23,309 nt of DNA from an uncultured Sulfuricurvum sp. (GTDB lineage: Bacteria > Campylobacterota > Campylobacteria > Campylobacterales > Sulfurimonadaceae). How positions within the stretch are numbered: position 1 is the stretch's first letter; each line of letters starts with the position of its first letter. A model generated the notes under the pieces. The model had not been told where the DNA came from. It ran no database searches and worked only from the letters and a program-made list of their open reading frames with translations. A program made the translations under genes and the position numbers. The DNA lies in NCBI RefSeq assembly GCF_937936435.1, contig NZ_CALDDG010000077.1:1-23309 (forward strand). The letters are read 5' to 3'. Positions 8,131 to 16,412 of the stretch are shown in pieces.

Positions 8131-8157
8131 TTGAATGAGCGTTATTTATGTTATAAT
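8131..8157 (+). promoter_or_regulatory. predicted promoter of the cdsA-dxr-hydrolase-tsaD operon
   Basis: A perfect -10 TATAAT at 8152-8157 with a possible -35 TTGAAT at 8131-8136 (spacer 15, short). The expected start lies about 25 nt before the cdsA ATG. Confidence 0.5.
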
Positions 8158-8189
8158 CGCGCTATTCTAACACTATTGGTCGACCTAAG

Positions 8190-8948
8190 ATGCAAACCGC
8201 AAAAAACTCAATTCAAGAACGCATTGTCACTGCGGTCTTTCTCGTGATAGGGGTCCTTGTTGTCGGACTTATCAACAATTTTTGGCTGATGTGGAGCGTG
8301 ATGGGAGTCATCTATCTCTTGGCTTTTCATGAAGCGTCACGTCTGTTTAATATCAACAATAACTCCCTCTACGCTTATGCCGCCATCCTTTGGCTTGCCG
8401 CCGCGCTCTACCCTTACGGCGAAGATTTGTTCATTATTGCCGGACTCATTTTTGCGGCAGCGGTAGCTTATACCCAAAACATACCGTGGAAAAACTTTTT
8501 TCCGTTTGTCTATCCGACGGCGGGGATGCTTTTTATGCTCAGTATGTATCAAGAATACGGTGTCGGTGCTTTGCTTTGGCTGCTCGTCGTCGTCGCATCG
8601 GCGGATGTCGGAGCATATGTCGTCGGACGCAGCATCGGAAAAACGCCGTTCAGTATCTCCTCTCCGAGTAAGACGCGTGAAGGGGTATACGGCGGAATTG
8701 CCGTTGCGACGGGTGCCGGATTTTTCATCGGTGTAACGATCGTTGATATTCCGCAGGCGATTATTATCTCAATGATGTCCGCTATCGGTGCGGTTTTCGG
8801 CGATTTGTTCGAGAGCTATCTCAAACGTCGCGCGGGTGTTAAAGACAGCGGTTCGATTCTCCCGGGTCACGGCGGTGTACTGGATCGTATCGACGGATAT
8901 CTTTTTGCATCCATCATTATGCTCGTTCTCCTTCGGGGCTTGGTTTGA
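8190..8948 (+). CDS. cdsA: phosphatidate cytidylyltransferase (CDP-diglyceride synthase)
   Basis: 252 residues, inner-membrane. It makes CDP-diacylglycerol from phosphatidate and CTP, the precursor of phosphatidylethanolamine and phosphatidylglycerol. About seven hydrophobic segments are present. The family signature runs at residues 209-235 (SYLKRRAGVKDSGSILPGHG followed by GVLDRID) with its conserved Lys-Asp, His-Gly-Gly and Asp-Arg-x-Asp. SADVGAYVVGRSIGKTPFS upstream is also typical. It is the first gene of a compact operon. The dxr TTG start overlaps its TGA by two bases. The cdsA/dxr pairing recurs across bacteria. The Shine-Dalgarno is weak. Confidence 0.95.
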   Translation: MQTAKNSIQERIVTAVFLVIGVLVVGLINNFWLMWSVMGVIYLLAFHEASRLFNINNNSLYAYAAILWLAAALYPYGEDLFIIAGLIFAAAVAYTQNIPWKNFFPFVYPTAGMLFMLSMYQEYGVGALLWLLVVVASADVGAYVVGRSIGKTPFSISSPSKTREGVYGGIAVATGAGFFIGVTIVDIPQAIIISMMSAIGAVFGDLFESYLKRRAGVKDSGSILPGHGGVLDRIDGYLFASIIMLVLLRGLV

Positions 8949-10021
8949 TACTACTGGGCTCCACCGGTTCGATTGGAGTCAATGCGCTCAATATCGCAAA
9001 ACAGTTTCAGCTATCGGTTGATACCCTCGTAGCCGGACGCAATATTGCCCTTCTTAACGAACAAATCAAAGAACATCATCCCAAACGCGTTGTCGTTATG
9101 CGCGAAGAAGATTGTTCGTCAGTAAGCCATCCCGACGTTCGCTTCGGCGAAACAGCGATTCTGGAAGCTATCGAAGAGTCTTCGTCGAACCATGTGATTA
9201 ACGCTTTGGTCGGTTTTGTCGGATTCCGTCCGACACTAAAAGCGCTCGAATGCGGTAAGCGGGTCGCGTTGGCCAATAAAGAGTCGCTAGTGGTCGGAGG
9301 ATCGTTCGTCGACACCTCTTCGATTGTTCCGATCGACAGCGAACATTTCGGGCTATGGTATTTACAGCATGGTGCCCGCCGGATTGAGCGGATGATTGTG
9401 ACGGCCAGCGGAGGAGCGTTCCGTGACTGGCCTCTGGATAAACTTGCCGATGCGACGCTGGAAGATGCATTAAAGCATCCCAACTGGTCGATGGGGCGAA
9501 AGATCACTATCGACAGTGCATCGATGGTGAATAAACTGTTTGAACTTTTGGAGGCCCGCTGGCTTTTCGGCGAGGGGGAATACGACGCGCTGATTGAGAC
9601 TAAGTCTTTGATTCATGCTATGATCGATTACAGCGACGGATCGACGACTGCCCACTTCGCCCATGCCGACATGCGTTTGCCGATCGCATACGCTCTGATG
9701 GGCAGTGTGGATACGCCGATCGTCGATCGGATTGATTTGACCCGTATCGGTTCATTAGAGTTTCGTTCAATCGATCCGCAGCGTTATCCTATCTGGCAAG
9801 TGAAGAATGAATTGCTTCGCAACCCTTCGCGCGGAGTCATCGTCAATGCAGCCAATGAAGCCGCGATTGAACGTTTTATGGCGGGAGATATCCGTTTCAT
9901 CGATATTTCCACATTGATTTTAGACGCGTACGAAGCGTTTAGCGCTTCTCCCCGCTCGGTTGAAGAGATTTTTGCGATGGATGCGGAAGTGCGGCATTTT
10001 GTACGGAACCGAAAATGTTAA
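8945..10021 (+). CDS. dxr: 1-deoxy-D-xylulose 5-phosphate reductoisomerase
   Basis: 358 residues; the second enzyme of the MEP isoprenoid pathway, converting DXP to MEP with NADPH and a divalent metal. NADPH-binding GSTGSIG is at residues 5-11. Also present are ALANKESLVVGG, the metal-site DSEH, ASGGAFR, the flexible loop HPNWSMG and KITIDSASMVNK with the downstream catalytic Glu. The His-Pro-Gln-Ser motif of E. coli Dxr is Glu-Thr-Lys-Ser here (IETKSLIH), while the His shown to matter (SLIH) is retained. The start is TTG: no ATG or GTG in this frame precedes the Rossmann motif, and the TTG overlaps the cdsA stop (TTGA). Its end overlaps the next gene by 7 nt. Confidence 0.95.
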   Translation: MILLGSTGSIGVNALNIAKQFQLSVDTLVAGRNIALLNEQIKEHHPKRVVVMREEDCSSVSHPDVRFGETAILEAIEESSSNHVINALVGFVGFRPTLKALECGKRVALANKESLVVGGSFVDTSSIVPIDSEHFGLWYLQHGARRIERMIVTASGGAFRDWPLDKLADATLEDALKHPNWSMGRKITIDSASMVNKLFELLEARWLFGEGEYDALIETKSLIHAMIDYSDGSTTAHFAHADMRLPIAYALMGSVDTPIVDRIDLTRIGSLEFRSIDPQRYPIWQVKNELLRNPSRGVIVNAANEAAIERFMAGDIRFIDISTLILDAYEAFSASPRSVEEIFAMDAEVRHFVRNRKC

Positions 10022-10542
10022 AAGTACTGATATTTCACGGTTGGCACGGCAGTGATCTTCCCCACTGGCAGGCGTGGCTGGCGCAGGAGCTGGTTCTTTC
10101 AAACTGTATTGTCGCATTCCCTCAGCTTTCAAATAACGCCGCACCGCAAAAAGAGGTATGGATAGAAGAGGCACTGGATGCCGTCGTTGCGTTCAAACCC
10201 GATATCGTCGTCTGTCATTCATTGGGGAATATCTTATGGTTTCATCTATGTGAAAGTCTGCAAACTCGGGTTCGCAAGCTCCTTTTGGTCGCTCCGCCGC
10301 GCGATCACAGCGACACTCCTGAAGTCTGTACCTTTTTTCCTTCCCCCGTTCCGGATGATTTGCATTCGGATGAGACGTTGATGGTGGTTTCCGATAATGA
10401 TCCGTACATGGGGATCGAGGAATCGATCTCGCTAGCGTTTAAACTCGGGGTCGAGCTCAAGATCATAGAAGGGGCAGGACATATCAGCAGTTCGTCGAAC
10501 TATGGGCCGTGGCCCTGGGTCAAAGAGTGGGTTCTTACATGA
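10015..10542 (+). CDS. RBBP9/YdeN-family alpha/beta serine hydrolase
   Basis: 175 residues, a small alpha/beta-hydrolase. The N-terminal VLIFHGWHGSDLPHWQAWL matches the family's oxyanion-side strand. The nucleophile elbow is CHSLGN (Ser about residue 70), the acid is in SDNDPYMG, and the catalytic His is in GAGHISS. The natural substrate of bacterial members is unknown. It starts 7 nt inside the end of dxr and its TGA overlaps the ATG of tsaD (ATGA), so it is translated as part of the cdsA-dxr-tsaD operon. No signal peptide is seen, so the protein is probably cytoplasmic. Confidence 0.85.
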   Translation: MLKVLIFHGWHGSDLPHWQAWLAQELVLSNCIVAFPQLSNNAAPQKEVWIEEALDAVVAFKPDIVVCHSLGNILWFHLCESLQTRVRKLLLVAPPRDHSDTPEVCTFFPSPVPDDLHSDETLMVVSDNDPYMGIEESISLAFKLGVELKIIEGAGHISSSSNYGPWPWVKEWVLT

Positions 10543-11516
10543 TTTTAAGCATCGAAAGTTCGTGCGACGACAGCTCCATCGCGATCACCGAGATCAAAAG
10601 TCGAAAACTGATTTATCATAAAAAGATTTCTCAGGAACTCGAACATTCCCGATACGGAGGAGTTGTCCCTGAACTTGCCAGCCGTTTGCATGCACAGGCT
10701 TTGCCGGCTATCTTAAGCGAGTGTGAACCGTGGTTCCCTTTTTTAAAAGCGGTTGCGGTTACTAACGAGCCGGGCTTAGGGGTAACGCTCATCGAGGGGG
10801 TTACGATGGCCAAGGCGCTCAGTATCGCGTTATCCATTCCTATTCTTCCGATCAATCATCTCAAAGGTCATATTTATTCTTTATTTATTGAAAAAGAATC
10901 GCTATTGCCTATAACCGTATTGCTCGTTTCAGGCGGACATACACAGCTTATCGAAGTGAAATCCTTTCAAGAGATGCAAACGGTTGCGACGACGATGGAC
11001 GATAGCTATGGAGAGAGTTTCGATAAAGTGGCGAAAATGATGTCGCTGGGATATCCGGGCGGCCCGCTGATCGAAAAATTGGCGCAAAGCGGTGATGCGA
11101 ACCGTTTTGCTTTTACCGTCCCTTTATGGCAGTCTCCCCTCATCGCATTCAGTTATTCGGGACTGAAAAATCAGGTCAGACTTGCAGTAGAAGCCCATGA
11201 TGCTTCTTCTTATCCCGATATCGCCGCGGCCTTTCAAAAAACGGCCACAGACCATCTGATCCAAAAGCTCAAAAAATATTTTAAATCCCATCCTCCGATC
11301 CGTTTCGCAATTGTCGGCGGTGCGAGTGCTAATCTCTATTTAAGAGAGCAAGTCTCCGGGCTCCTGCACGGATACAAAGCGGATTTTTTGCTATCTGAAC
11401 TTCAGTATTGTTCCGATAATGCCGCCATGATAGGACGCGCGGCTCTGGAAGCGTACCAAAACGGCGAGATGAGAGGCTATCGCGAGATTCCTATCAACCC
11501 CCGTTGTAAACTGTGA
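10539..11516 (+). CDS. tsaD: tRNA N6-adenosine threonylcarbamoyltransferase TsaD
   Basis: 325 residues. It transfers threonylcarbamoyl to A37 of ANN-decoding tRNAs (t6A), acting with TsaB/TsaE. The N-terminus MILSIESSCDDSS is the conserved start. The metal-binding His pair is in NHLKGHIYS (H107, H111). LLVSGGHTQLIEV, YGESFDKVAKMMSLGYPGGP, FSYSGLKNQV, VGGASANLYLR and SDNAAMIG complete the ASKHA-type fold. The frame is open to an ATG at 10509, but the start at 10539 matches family length and forms an ATGA overlap with the hydrolase gene. It is the last gene of the operon. Confidence 0.95.
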   Translation: MILSIESSCDDSSIAITEIKSRKLIYHKKISQELEHSRYGGVVPELASRLHAQALPAILSECEPWFPFLKAVAVTNEPGLGVTLIEGVTMAKALSIALSIPILPINHLKGHIYSLFIEKESLLPITVLLVSGGHTQLIEVKSFQEMQTVATTMDDSYGESFDKVAKMMSLGYPGGPLIEKLAQSGDANRFAFTVPLWQSPLIAFSYSGLKNQVRLAVEAHDASSYPDIAAAFQKTATDHLIQKLKKYFKSHPPIRFAIVGGASANLYLREQVSGLLHGYKADFLLSELQYCSDNAAMIGRAALEAYQNGEMRGYREIPINPRCKL

Positions 11517-11573
11517 AAAAGCTTAATTAGAAACATCTCTTTCATAATTCAGAGTCGAATTATCCGATTTAAG

Positions 11574-11579
11574 TACAAT
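11574..11579 (+). promoter_or_regulatory. possible -10 box for tpx
   Basis: TACAAT, 31 nt before the tpx ATG in a 93-bp gap. No clear -35 box. A separate promoter fits the different codon use of tpx. Confidence 0.4.
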
Positions 11580-11609
11580 TTCCGTACCAAACAAAAATAG
11601 GAGCTTTTA

Positions 11610-12113
11610 ATGGCAACAACAATGCTAAAAGGTAACGTAGTTAATCTTGCAGGAAACGAAGTAAACGTAGGTGAAAAAGCGCCACAAGTAACGGTTGTTA
11701 ACTCAAACGGTCTTGCTGACAAAGTTGTCGGTGGAGCTTCTGGTAAAAAACAACTTATCGTTGTTGTTCCGTCTTTGGACACCGCGGTATGTGCAACTGA
11801 AACTCGTAACTTCAACAAACGTGCTTCTGAAATCGAAGGTGTTGATTTGACCGTTGTTTCTATGGACCTTCCGTTCGCTGCCGGACGTTTTTGTTCAACC
11901 GAAGGTATTGAAAACCTTGTAGTGGCTTCAGACTTCCGTAACAAAGATTTTGCAAATGCATACGGTGTATTGATCGCTGACGGTGCTCTTGCAGGTGTTA
12001 CATGTCGTGCTATCTTCGCGGTAAACGAAGAAGGGACGGTTACATACAAAGAGATCGTACCTGAAATCACTGCAGAACCGGATTACGAAGCTGCATTGGC
12101 TGCCGTAAAATAA
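11610..12113 (+). CDS. tpx: thiol peroxidase Tpx (atypical 2-Cys peroxiredoxin)
   Basis: 167 residues, full length. The peroxidatic Cys61 sits in PSLDTAVCATETRNFN and the resolving Cys95 in DLPFAAGRFCSTEGIENL. Both positions match E. coli Tpx, which reduces hydroperoxides with thioredoxin as electron donor. A strong Shine-Dalgarno (TAGGAG) lies 6-7 nt before the ATG. Codon use differs visibly from its neighbours: GGT, GTT, CGT, GCT and AAC are strongly preferred, as expected for a very highly expressed gene. It stands alone between the tsaD operon and the convergent recA operon, followed by a hairpin. Confidence 0.97.
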   Translation: MATTMLKGNVVNLAGNEVNVGEKAPQVTVVNSNGLADKVVGGASGKKQLIVVVPSLDTAVCATETRNFNKRASEIEGVDLTVVSMDLPFAAGRFCSTEGIENLVVASDFRNKDFANAYGVLIADGALAGVTCRAIFAVNEEGTVTYKEIVPEITAEPDYEAALAAVK

Positions 12114-12120
12114 ATTCTTC

Positions 12121-12141
12121 TTCTCTCCTTTTGGGAGAGAA
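12121..12141. terminator. hairpin between tpx and the convergent recA operon
   Basis: Stem TTCTCTCC / GGAGAGAA (8 bp, 5-nt loop) 8 nt after the tpx stop. The tail is not a clean T-run on either strand, though an A/T-rich tract follows. It may serve both converging transcripts. Confidence 0.55.
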
Positions 12142-12169
12142 AAACTTTCCTCAAACTTTTTAGCTTTTT

Positions 12170-12775
12170 TTATTTGCAGACAATCGTAATATAATCTTTA
12201 TTTTTGGCAAAACTGCAGCTGTATCGGCCGTCAAGTGTAATTGTCGCACGGAGAAACTTTCCGTGATTTCCTAAAGTGACGCTTTTGAAGGGCGCGGCAT
12301 TCAACATTTTCTCGACGGTGACAAAAGAGGCAGAATGTTTAAAATCAATGGCGATACGATCGGGATCGCTAAGGGTAAAATGGCGTATAACGGGATCGGA
12401 TGTTTTAATTGTTATCTTTTTTCCGCTGCTGCTGAATCGGATAAATCCGAAATCGGCGCTAGCTGCTTTCGGTGCAGCGGGAGTTTGCAGTGATTGAGAC
12501 TGGGAAATGACGACCGATTTATGCCAATCGACACTTTTATCGATTTCCATTTTTCGTGTTTCGATGCTTCCGTCGAGATTTTGAATGGTAAAGGTAACCT
12601 CTTTTAATACACGCGCTTCATTGGGAAGAACAAAACTTTCATTGATTAGAGGCGGAATTTTATCGGGTACGTTTGAAGTAACGGAATTCGTTGCCGATTC
12701 ACTGGCATTGAAAAAAGGATTCTCGCGGGCGCAGAGCGAGGAGAGAAGAAGAAGCGATAGATAAAGCGGTTTCAT
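12170..12775 (-). CDS. secreted AMIN-domain protein
   Basis: 201 residues from the ATG at 12775, chosen because it has a Shine-Dalgarno (AGGAG) and gives a signal peptide (MKPLYLSLLLLSSLCA); the frame is open 9 codons further up. Residues about 18-105 are low-complexity and polar, and residues about 110-200 form an AMIN-like domain (FIRFSSSGKKITIKT, DRIAIDFKHSASF, KSVTLGNHGKFLRATITLDG). AMIN domains bind peptidoglycan or target proteins to the cell envelope. From memory, Campylobacter jejuni has an equivalent protein (Cj1670c/CgpA) at the end of the same recA-eno cluster. No bacterial N-glycosylation sequon (Asp/Glu at -2) is seen. It starts 7 nt after the FtsB-like gene. Confidence 0.8.
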   Translation of the reverse strand: MKPLYLSLLLLSSLCARENPFFNASESATNSVTSNVPDKIPPLINESFVLPNEARVLKEVTFTIQNLDGSIETRKMEIDKSVDWHKSVVISQSQSLQTPAAPKAASADFGFIRFSSSGKKITIKTSDPVIRHFTLSDPDRIAIDFKHSASFVTVEKMLNAAPFKSVTLGNHGKFLRATITLDGRYSCSFAKNKDYITIVCK

Positions 12776-12782
12776 TTGTCTC

Positions 12783-13067
12783 CTATTGCGAATCGGCATC
12801 AAGCTCTTTCAGCTCGAAATATTGTTTTTGCAAGCTGGCATTCTCTGCTTTTAAACGCTCAATGTCATCCGTCAGATAGTTCTGATATTCTTCCAAGTCC
12901 AATAAAACACTCAGCGAGTTATCGCCGAAGAAGATAAAGCCCATATAGACGCCGGCGACGAGTACAACTCCTGCAGCGAGGAGAAATTTGGCCGTTGAAA
13001 GACCAAAATAACGCTCACTGAAGCTTTCACTCTCTTCCTCGTGCAGAAGATGCTCATCGTTTTCCAT
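12783..13067 (-). CDS. FtsB/DivIC-like septum formation initiator
   Basis: 94 residues in the type-II bitopic layout of FtsB/FtsL/DivIC: a short acidic cytoplasmic tail (1-26), one TM helix (about 27-49), then a periplasmic coiled-coil (about 55-90; LEEYQNYLTDDIERLKAENA). The Asn/Leu-rich heptads followed by a Glu-rich end are typical of the FtsB side of the FtsQBL divisome complex. Its ATG overlaps the eno TGA by one base (TGATG). FtsB behind enolase is a widespread bacterial arrangement, which supports the call more than the sequence alone does. Confidence 0.75.
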   Translation of the reverse strand: MENDEHLLHEEESESFSERYFGLSTAKFLLAAGVVLVAGVYMGFIFFGDNSLSVLLDLEEYQNYLTDDIERLKAENASLQKQYFELKELDADSQ

Positions 13068-14335
13068 CAGTTAAAGAGAGAACTCCCTAAATATTCGCCG
13101 TACATAACCTCAGTTTCGATTTCCAAAAGACGGTTATATTTTGCCGTTCGTTCACCGCGCGCGGTTGATCCGGTTTTGATCTCTCCGCAGTTAAGCGCTA
13201 CGGCGAAATCGGCGATAAACGCATCTTCACTCTCTCCTGAGCGGTGACTCATGACACATTTATATCCGTTACGTTGAGCAAGGCGGACAGTAAGCATCGT
13301 TTCGGAGACGGATCCGATTTGATTCGGTTTGATAAGAATTGCGTTTGCGATCCCTTTATCGATTCCTTCTGCCAAAATATTGGCATTGGTAACAAACAAG
13401 TCGTCTCCGACAAGCTGGATTTTTGAACCTAAACGGTCGGTAAGGATTTTCCATCCTGCCCAGTCGTCTTCGCTTAGACCGTCTTCGATCGATACGATAG
13501 GATATTTTGCGCAAAGAGCTTCGTAATAGCCTACAAGCTCTTCGGAAGTTACGGTTCGGTTTTCAGAATCAAGTCTGTAACCCCCTTCTGTAACCAATTC
13601 AGATGCGGCTACGTCTAGAGCGATAGCAATTTGTTCTCCCGCTTTATAGCCTGCTTTTGCAATGGCTTCCATGATAACTTGGATCGGCTCTTCGTTTGAA
13701 CTTAAATTCGGAGCAAAACCGCCTTCGTCACCGAGTGCGGTATTGGCTCCGCGATCTTTGAGAATTTTCTTGAGGTTATGATACACTTCAGCCGATGCGC
13801 GAAGCCCTTCGCTGAACTCTTCAAATCCTACCGGCATAATCATATATTCTTGAAAATCGACACTGTTGTCGGCATGGCTTCCGCCGTTGATGATGTTGAG
13901 CATCGGTACGGGCATAACCATCGCATTGGCTCCGCCGAGATAGCGATACAACGGAATGTTGAGGCTTTTTGCAGCAGCGCGCGCAACGGCCATAGAGACA
14001 CCTAAAACGGCATTGGCACCGAGGTTACCGTAGTTGTCCGTCCCGTCGAGTTCTTTCATGACGGCATCGACCATTGCCTGGTTATACGGGCTTAGTCCCA
14101 TAATCGCATCGGCGATTTGGGTATTGACGTTTTCGACTGCTTTCAAAACCCCTTTGCCCATATAGCGGTTGTCACCGTCTCGCAGTTCAAGCGCTTCGCG
14201 TTTACCGGTACTTGCACCGCTTGGAACGATAGCGCTTTCGCGTGTCCCGTCACTTAGTTGGACTGTTGCTTTTACGGTTGGATTACCGCGTGAATCCATC
14301 ACTTCGATTGCACTTACTTCATCAATAAAAATCAT
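13067..14335 (-). CDS. eno: enolase
   Basis: 422 residues, full length. It interconverts 2-phosphoglycerate and phosphoenolpyruvate and needs Mg2+. Visible motifs are the N-terminal EVMDSRGNPTVKATV, the loop GASTGKREALELRDGD, the acid GDEGGFAPNL, the metal ligands in ALDVAASE, SIEDGLSEDDW and GDDLFVTN, the catalytic Lys in ILIKPNQIGS, and SHRSGESEDAFIADFAVAL. Its ATG overlaps the recA stop (ATGA). Its end overlaps the FtsB-like start, so three genes are chained without spacers. Confidence 0.98.
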   Translation of the reverse strand: MIFIDEVSAIEVMDSRGNPTVKATVQLSDGTRESAIVPSGASTGKREALELRDGDNRYMGKGVLKAVENVNTQIADAIMGLSPYNQAMVDAVMKELDGTDNYGNLGANAVLGVSMAVARAAAKSLNIPLYRYLGGANAMVMPVPMLNIINGGSHADNSVDFQEYMIMPVGFEEFSEGLRASAEVYHNLKKILKDRGANTALGDEGGFAPNLSSNEEPIQVIMEAIAKAGYKAGEQIAIALDVAASELVTEGGYRLDSENRTVTSEELVGYYEALCAKYPIVSIEDGLSEDDWAGWKILTDRLGSKIQLVGDDLFVTNANILAEGIDKGIANAILIKPNQIGSVSETMLTVRLAQRNGYKCVMSHRSGESEDAFIADFAVALNCGEIKTGSTARGERTAKYNRLLEIETEVMYGEYLGSSLFN

Positions 14336-15372
14336 TCGTCTACCTCACTCATTTCAGATTCATCCATTATCATGATGTTCACGACACCCATAGCGGATTT
14401 AATTTTTTCTTCGACTTTGCGAGCCAATTCCGGCTCGTCTTTAAATTTTTGTTTGACGTTTTCACGCCCTTGTCCAAGTTTAACGTCTTCAAAACTGAAC
14501 CATGCACCGCTTTTATCGATAATATCGAGCTTAACTCCGTAATCGACCAGTTCTCCCTCTTTGGAAATCCCTTCGCCGAACATGATATCAAATTCGGCTT
14601 GACGGAACGGGGGTGCCACTTTGTTTTTGATGACTTTGGCTTTGACACGGTTTCCGATTTGACTTTCACCTTGTTTAAGCGTCGCTACTTTGCGGACGTC
14701 GATACGGACAGAAGCATAGAATTTCAACGCATTTCCTCCGGTTGTCGTTTCCGGCGAACCGTAGCCCATAGTGCCGATTTTCATACGAATCTGATTGATG
14801 AAAATGATCGTACAGTTCATTTTATGCATGATTCCGGTCAGTTTGCGCAATGCTTTTGACATAAGACGTGCCTGAACACCGACTTGTTGGTCGTTCATCT
14901 CCCCTTCGATCTCTACTTTCGGGGTAAGTGCGGCAACCGAGTCGATAACGATCAAATCGACGGCTCCGCTTCGGACGATCGTCTCAACGATATCGAGGGC
15001 CTGTTCACCGTAATCGGGCTGAGATACGAGAAGATTCTCGACATCTACTCCGAGGTTTTTGGCATAACCGATATCAAGAGCGTGTTCGGCGTCGATAAAA
15101 GCGCATACTCCGCCGTTTTTTTGGCACTCTGCGGTGATTTGGAGGCTTAGAGTGGTTTTTCCCGAACTCTCCGGCCCGTAAATCTCGATGACGCGTCCTT
15201 CGGGGATACCGCCGATTCCGAGTGCGAGGTCAAGCCCGATAGAACCGGTGCTGATTGCATTGATCGGTTCGATTTCTTTGTCACCCAACCGCATCAACGT
15301 CCCTTTTCCGAACGTTTTATCGAGTTGCTTCATTGCCAATTCGAGCGATTTTAATTTGTTTGGATCCATCAT
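14332..15372 (-). CDS. recA: recombinase A
   Basis: 346 residues. RecA forms filaments on single-stranded DNA for homologous recombination and repair. Walker A GPESSGKT is at 66-73. Walker B VDLIVIDSVAAL, the L1 region and L2 loop (GSPETTTGGNALKFYASVRI) and FINQIRMKIG are all present. The frame is open to 15570, but the start at 15372 (MMDPNKLKS) has an AGGAG 8 nt upstream and the usual RecA length; the next ATG at 15369 is equally possible. It leads the recA-eno-ftsB-like-AMIN operon. Possible minus-strand boxes are TTGCCA (15423-15418) and TATACA (15402-15397), with a short 15-nt spacer. Confidence 0.98.
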   Translation of the reverse strand: MMDPNKLKSLELAMKQLDKTFGKGTLMRLGDKEIEPINAISTGSIGLDLALGIGGIPEGRVIEIYGPESSGKTTLSLQITAECQKNGGVCAFIDAEHALDIGYAKNLGVDVENLLVSQPDYGEQALDIVETIVRSGAVDLIVIDSVAALTPKVEIEGEMNDQQVGVQARLMSKALRKLTGIMHKMNCTIIFINQIRMKIGTMGYGSPETTTGGNALKFYASVRIDVRKVATLKQGESQIGNRVKAKVIKNKVAPPFRQAEFDIMFGEGISKEGELVDYGVKLDIIDKSGAWFSFEDVKLGQGRENVKQKFKDEPELARKVEEKIKSAMGVVNIMIMDESEMSEVDE

Positions 15373-15413
15373 GCGCGGCTCTCCTGAGTCTAGTTTTGTA
15401 TAGTTGCGGAAAT

Positions 15414-15462
15414 AATATGGCAATTTGAAATATTTACATAAAATATGACAATTTGAAATATT
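15414..15462. repeat. near-perfect 21-nt tandem direct repeat in the recA-mqnD gap
   Basis: Two copies, 15414-15434 and 15442-15462, differ at one base; the shared core is CAATTTGAAATATT. They recur with a 28-bp period. They lie 42-90 bp upstream of recA, across and just above its likely -35 region, and 85-133 bp upstream of mqnD. Each copy carries a TTGNCA on the minus strand. Confidence 0.8.
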
Positions 15463-15546
15463 AAATATTCGCATTATGGAATAGGGATATTTTAGCGTTA
15501 TTTGGTTAAAATTTAATTGATTTGTGATTGAGAGCAGGAATTTATT

Positions 15547-16410
15547 GTGAAAAAAATGGTCATTGCCCACTCCCCGGATGCGGATGATATCTTTATGTAT
15601 TATGCGATTAAATTCGGTTGGGTCAGTATGAAAGATCGTGCATTCGATAATATCGCATTGGATATTGAGACGTTAAACACCGAAGCGCTCAAAGGGACAT
15701 ATGATATCAGTGCCATCAGCTTCGGATTATACCCCCATATCCGCAATGATTACGCTTTATTGCGTACTGCCGTGAGTTTCGGACAGGGATACGGTCCGAA
15801 ACTGATCCGCAAAAAAGAGACGGTTCTCAAGAAACGGTTTAAAGTGGCCCTGAGCGGGAAATATACGACGAATGCCTTATTGTTTCGTGTGGCATATCCC
15901 GAGGCAAAAATTGTCTATATGAATTTTTTAGAGATCGAACAGGCCGTATTGGACGGAGTTGTGGATGCGGGAGTCCTTATTCACGAGAGCATTCTCGGGT
16001 ATGACGATTCTTTGGAAGTCGAGCGGGAGTTGTGGGATGTCTGGTGCGAGCTTGCAGGTTCGGAACTTCCTCTTCCGTTGGGGGGAATGGCGATCCGTCG
16101 TTCCCTTCCGATCACGTCGGCGATCGCTTATGAAAACCTTTTGACCAAAGCGGTTCAGATCGCGCGGGACCATAAAGAGGCTCTTTCCAAAATGCTGATC
16201 GAACGCTCTTTGGTGCGAATCGATGCCCCGACGCTTGAGAAATATTTGGAACTGTATGCCAATGACGAATCGATTTCATTGAATGAAACACAATATAAAG
16301 CGATTGAGAAGCTTTTTGAGATAGGATATGAACATGGGTTTTACGATCAGAAGATCGATCCGAAAGATTTTATGATCCCCTTGGAATATACTGAATTGAG
16401 GAATTCGTAA
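15547..16410 (+). CDS. mqnD: 1,4-dihydroxy-6-naphthoate synthase-type enzyme of the futalosine menaquinone pathway
   Basis: 287 residues with a periplasmic-binding-protein-like fold (VitK2_biosynth family). HSPDADDIFMYYAI at 8-21, DIETLNTEALKGTYDISAIS at 39-58, SFGQGYGPKLI and ELPLPLGGMAI are the MqnD hallmarks; MqnA proteins lack the SPDxDD start. It converts cyclic dehypoxanthine futalosine to 1,4-dihydroxy-6-naphthoate. Campylobacterota make menaquinone by this route. The start is GTG with AGGA 7 nt upstream. It is divergent from recA and followed 2 nt later by fliQ. Confidence 0.88.
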   Translation: MKKMVIAHSPDADDIFMYYAIKFGWVSMKDRAFDNIALDIETLNTEALKGTYDISAISFGLYPHIRNDYALLRTAVSFGQGYGPKLIRKKETVLKKRFKVALSGKYTTNALLFRVAYPEAKIVYMNFLEIEQAVLDGVVDAGVLIHESILGYDDSLEVERELWDVWCELAGSELPLPLGGMAIRRSLPITSAIAYENLLTKAVQIARDHKEALSKMLIERSLVRIDAPTLEKYLELYANDESISLNETQYKAIEKLFEIGYEHGFYDQKIDPKDFMIPLEYTELRNS

Positions 16411-16412
16411 CC

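Noticed and set aside
8584..8600. Short GTC-repeat run in cdsA
   Set aside because: It encodes a run of Val in a membrane helix; ordinary codon repetition rather than a repeat element.
8945..9000. N-terminal truncation of dxr because no ATG is present
   Set aside because: A TTG overlapping the cdsA stop gives a complete Rossmann motif five residues in, so an alternative start codon explains it.
11549..12070. 173-codon minus-strand ORF opposite tpx
   Set aside because: Ser/Thr/Ala/Pro-rich reverse translation of a highly biased gene; no motif, and tpx has both catalytic Cys in order.
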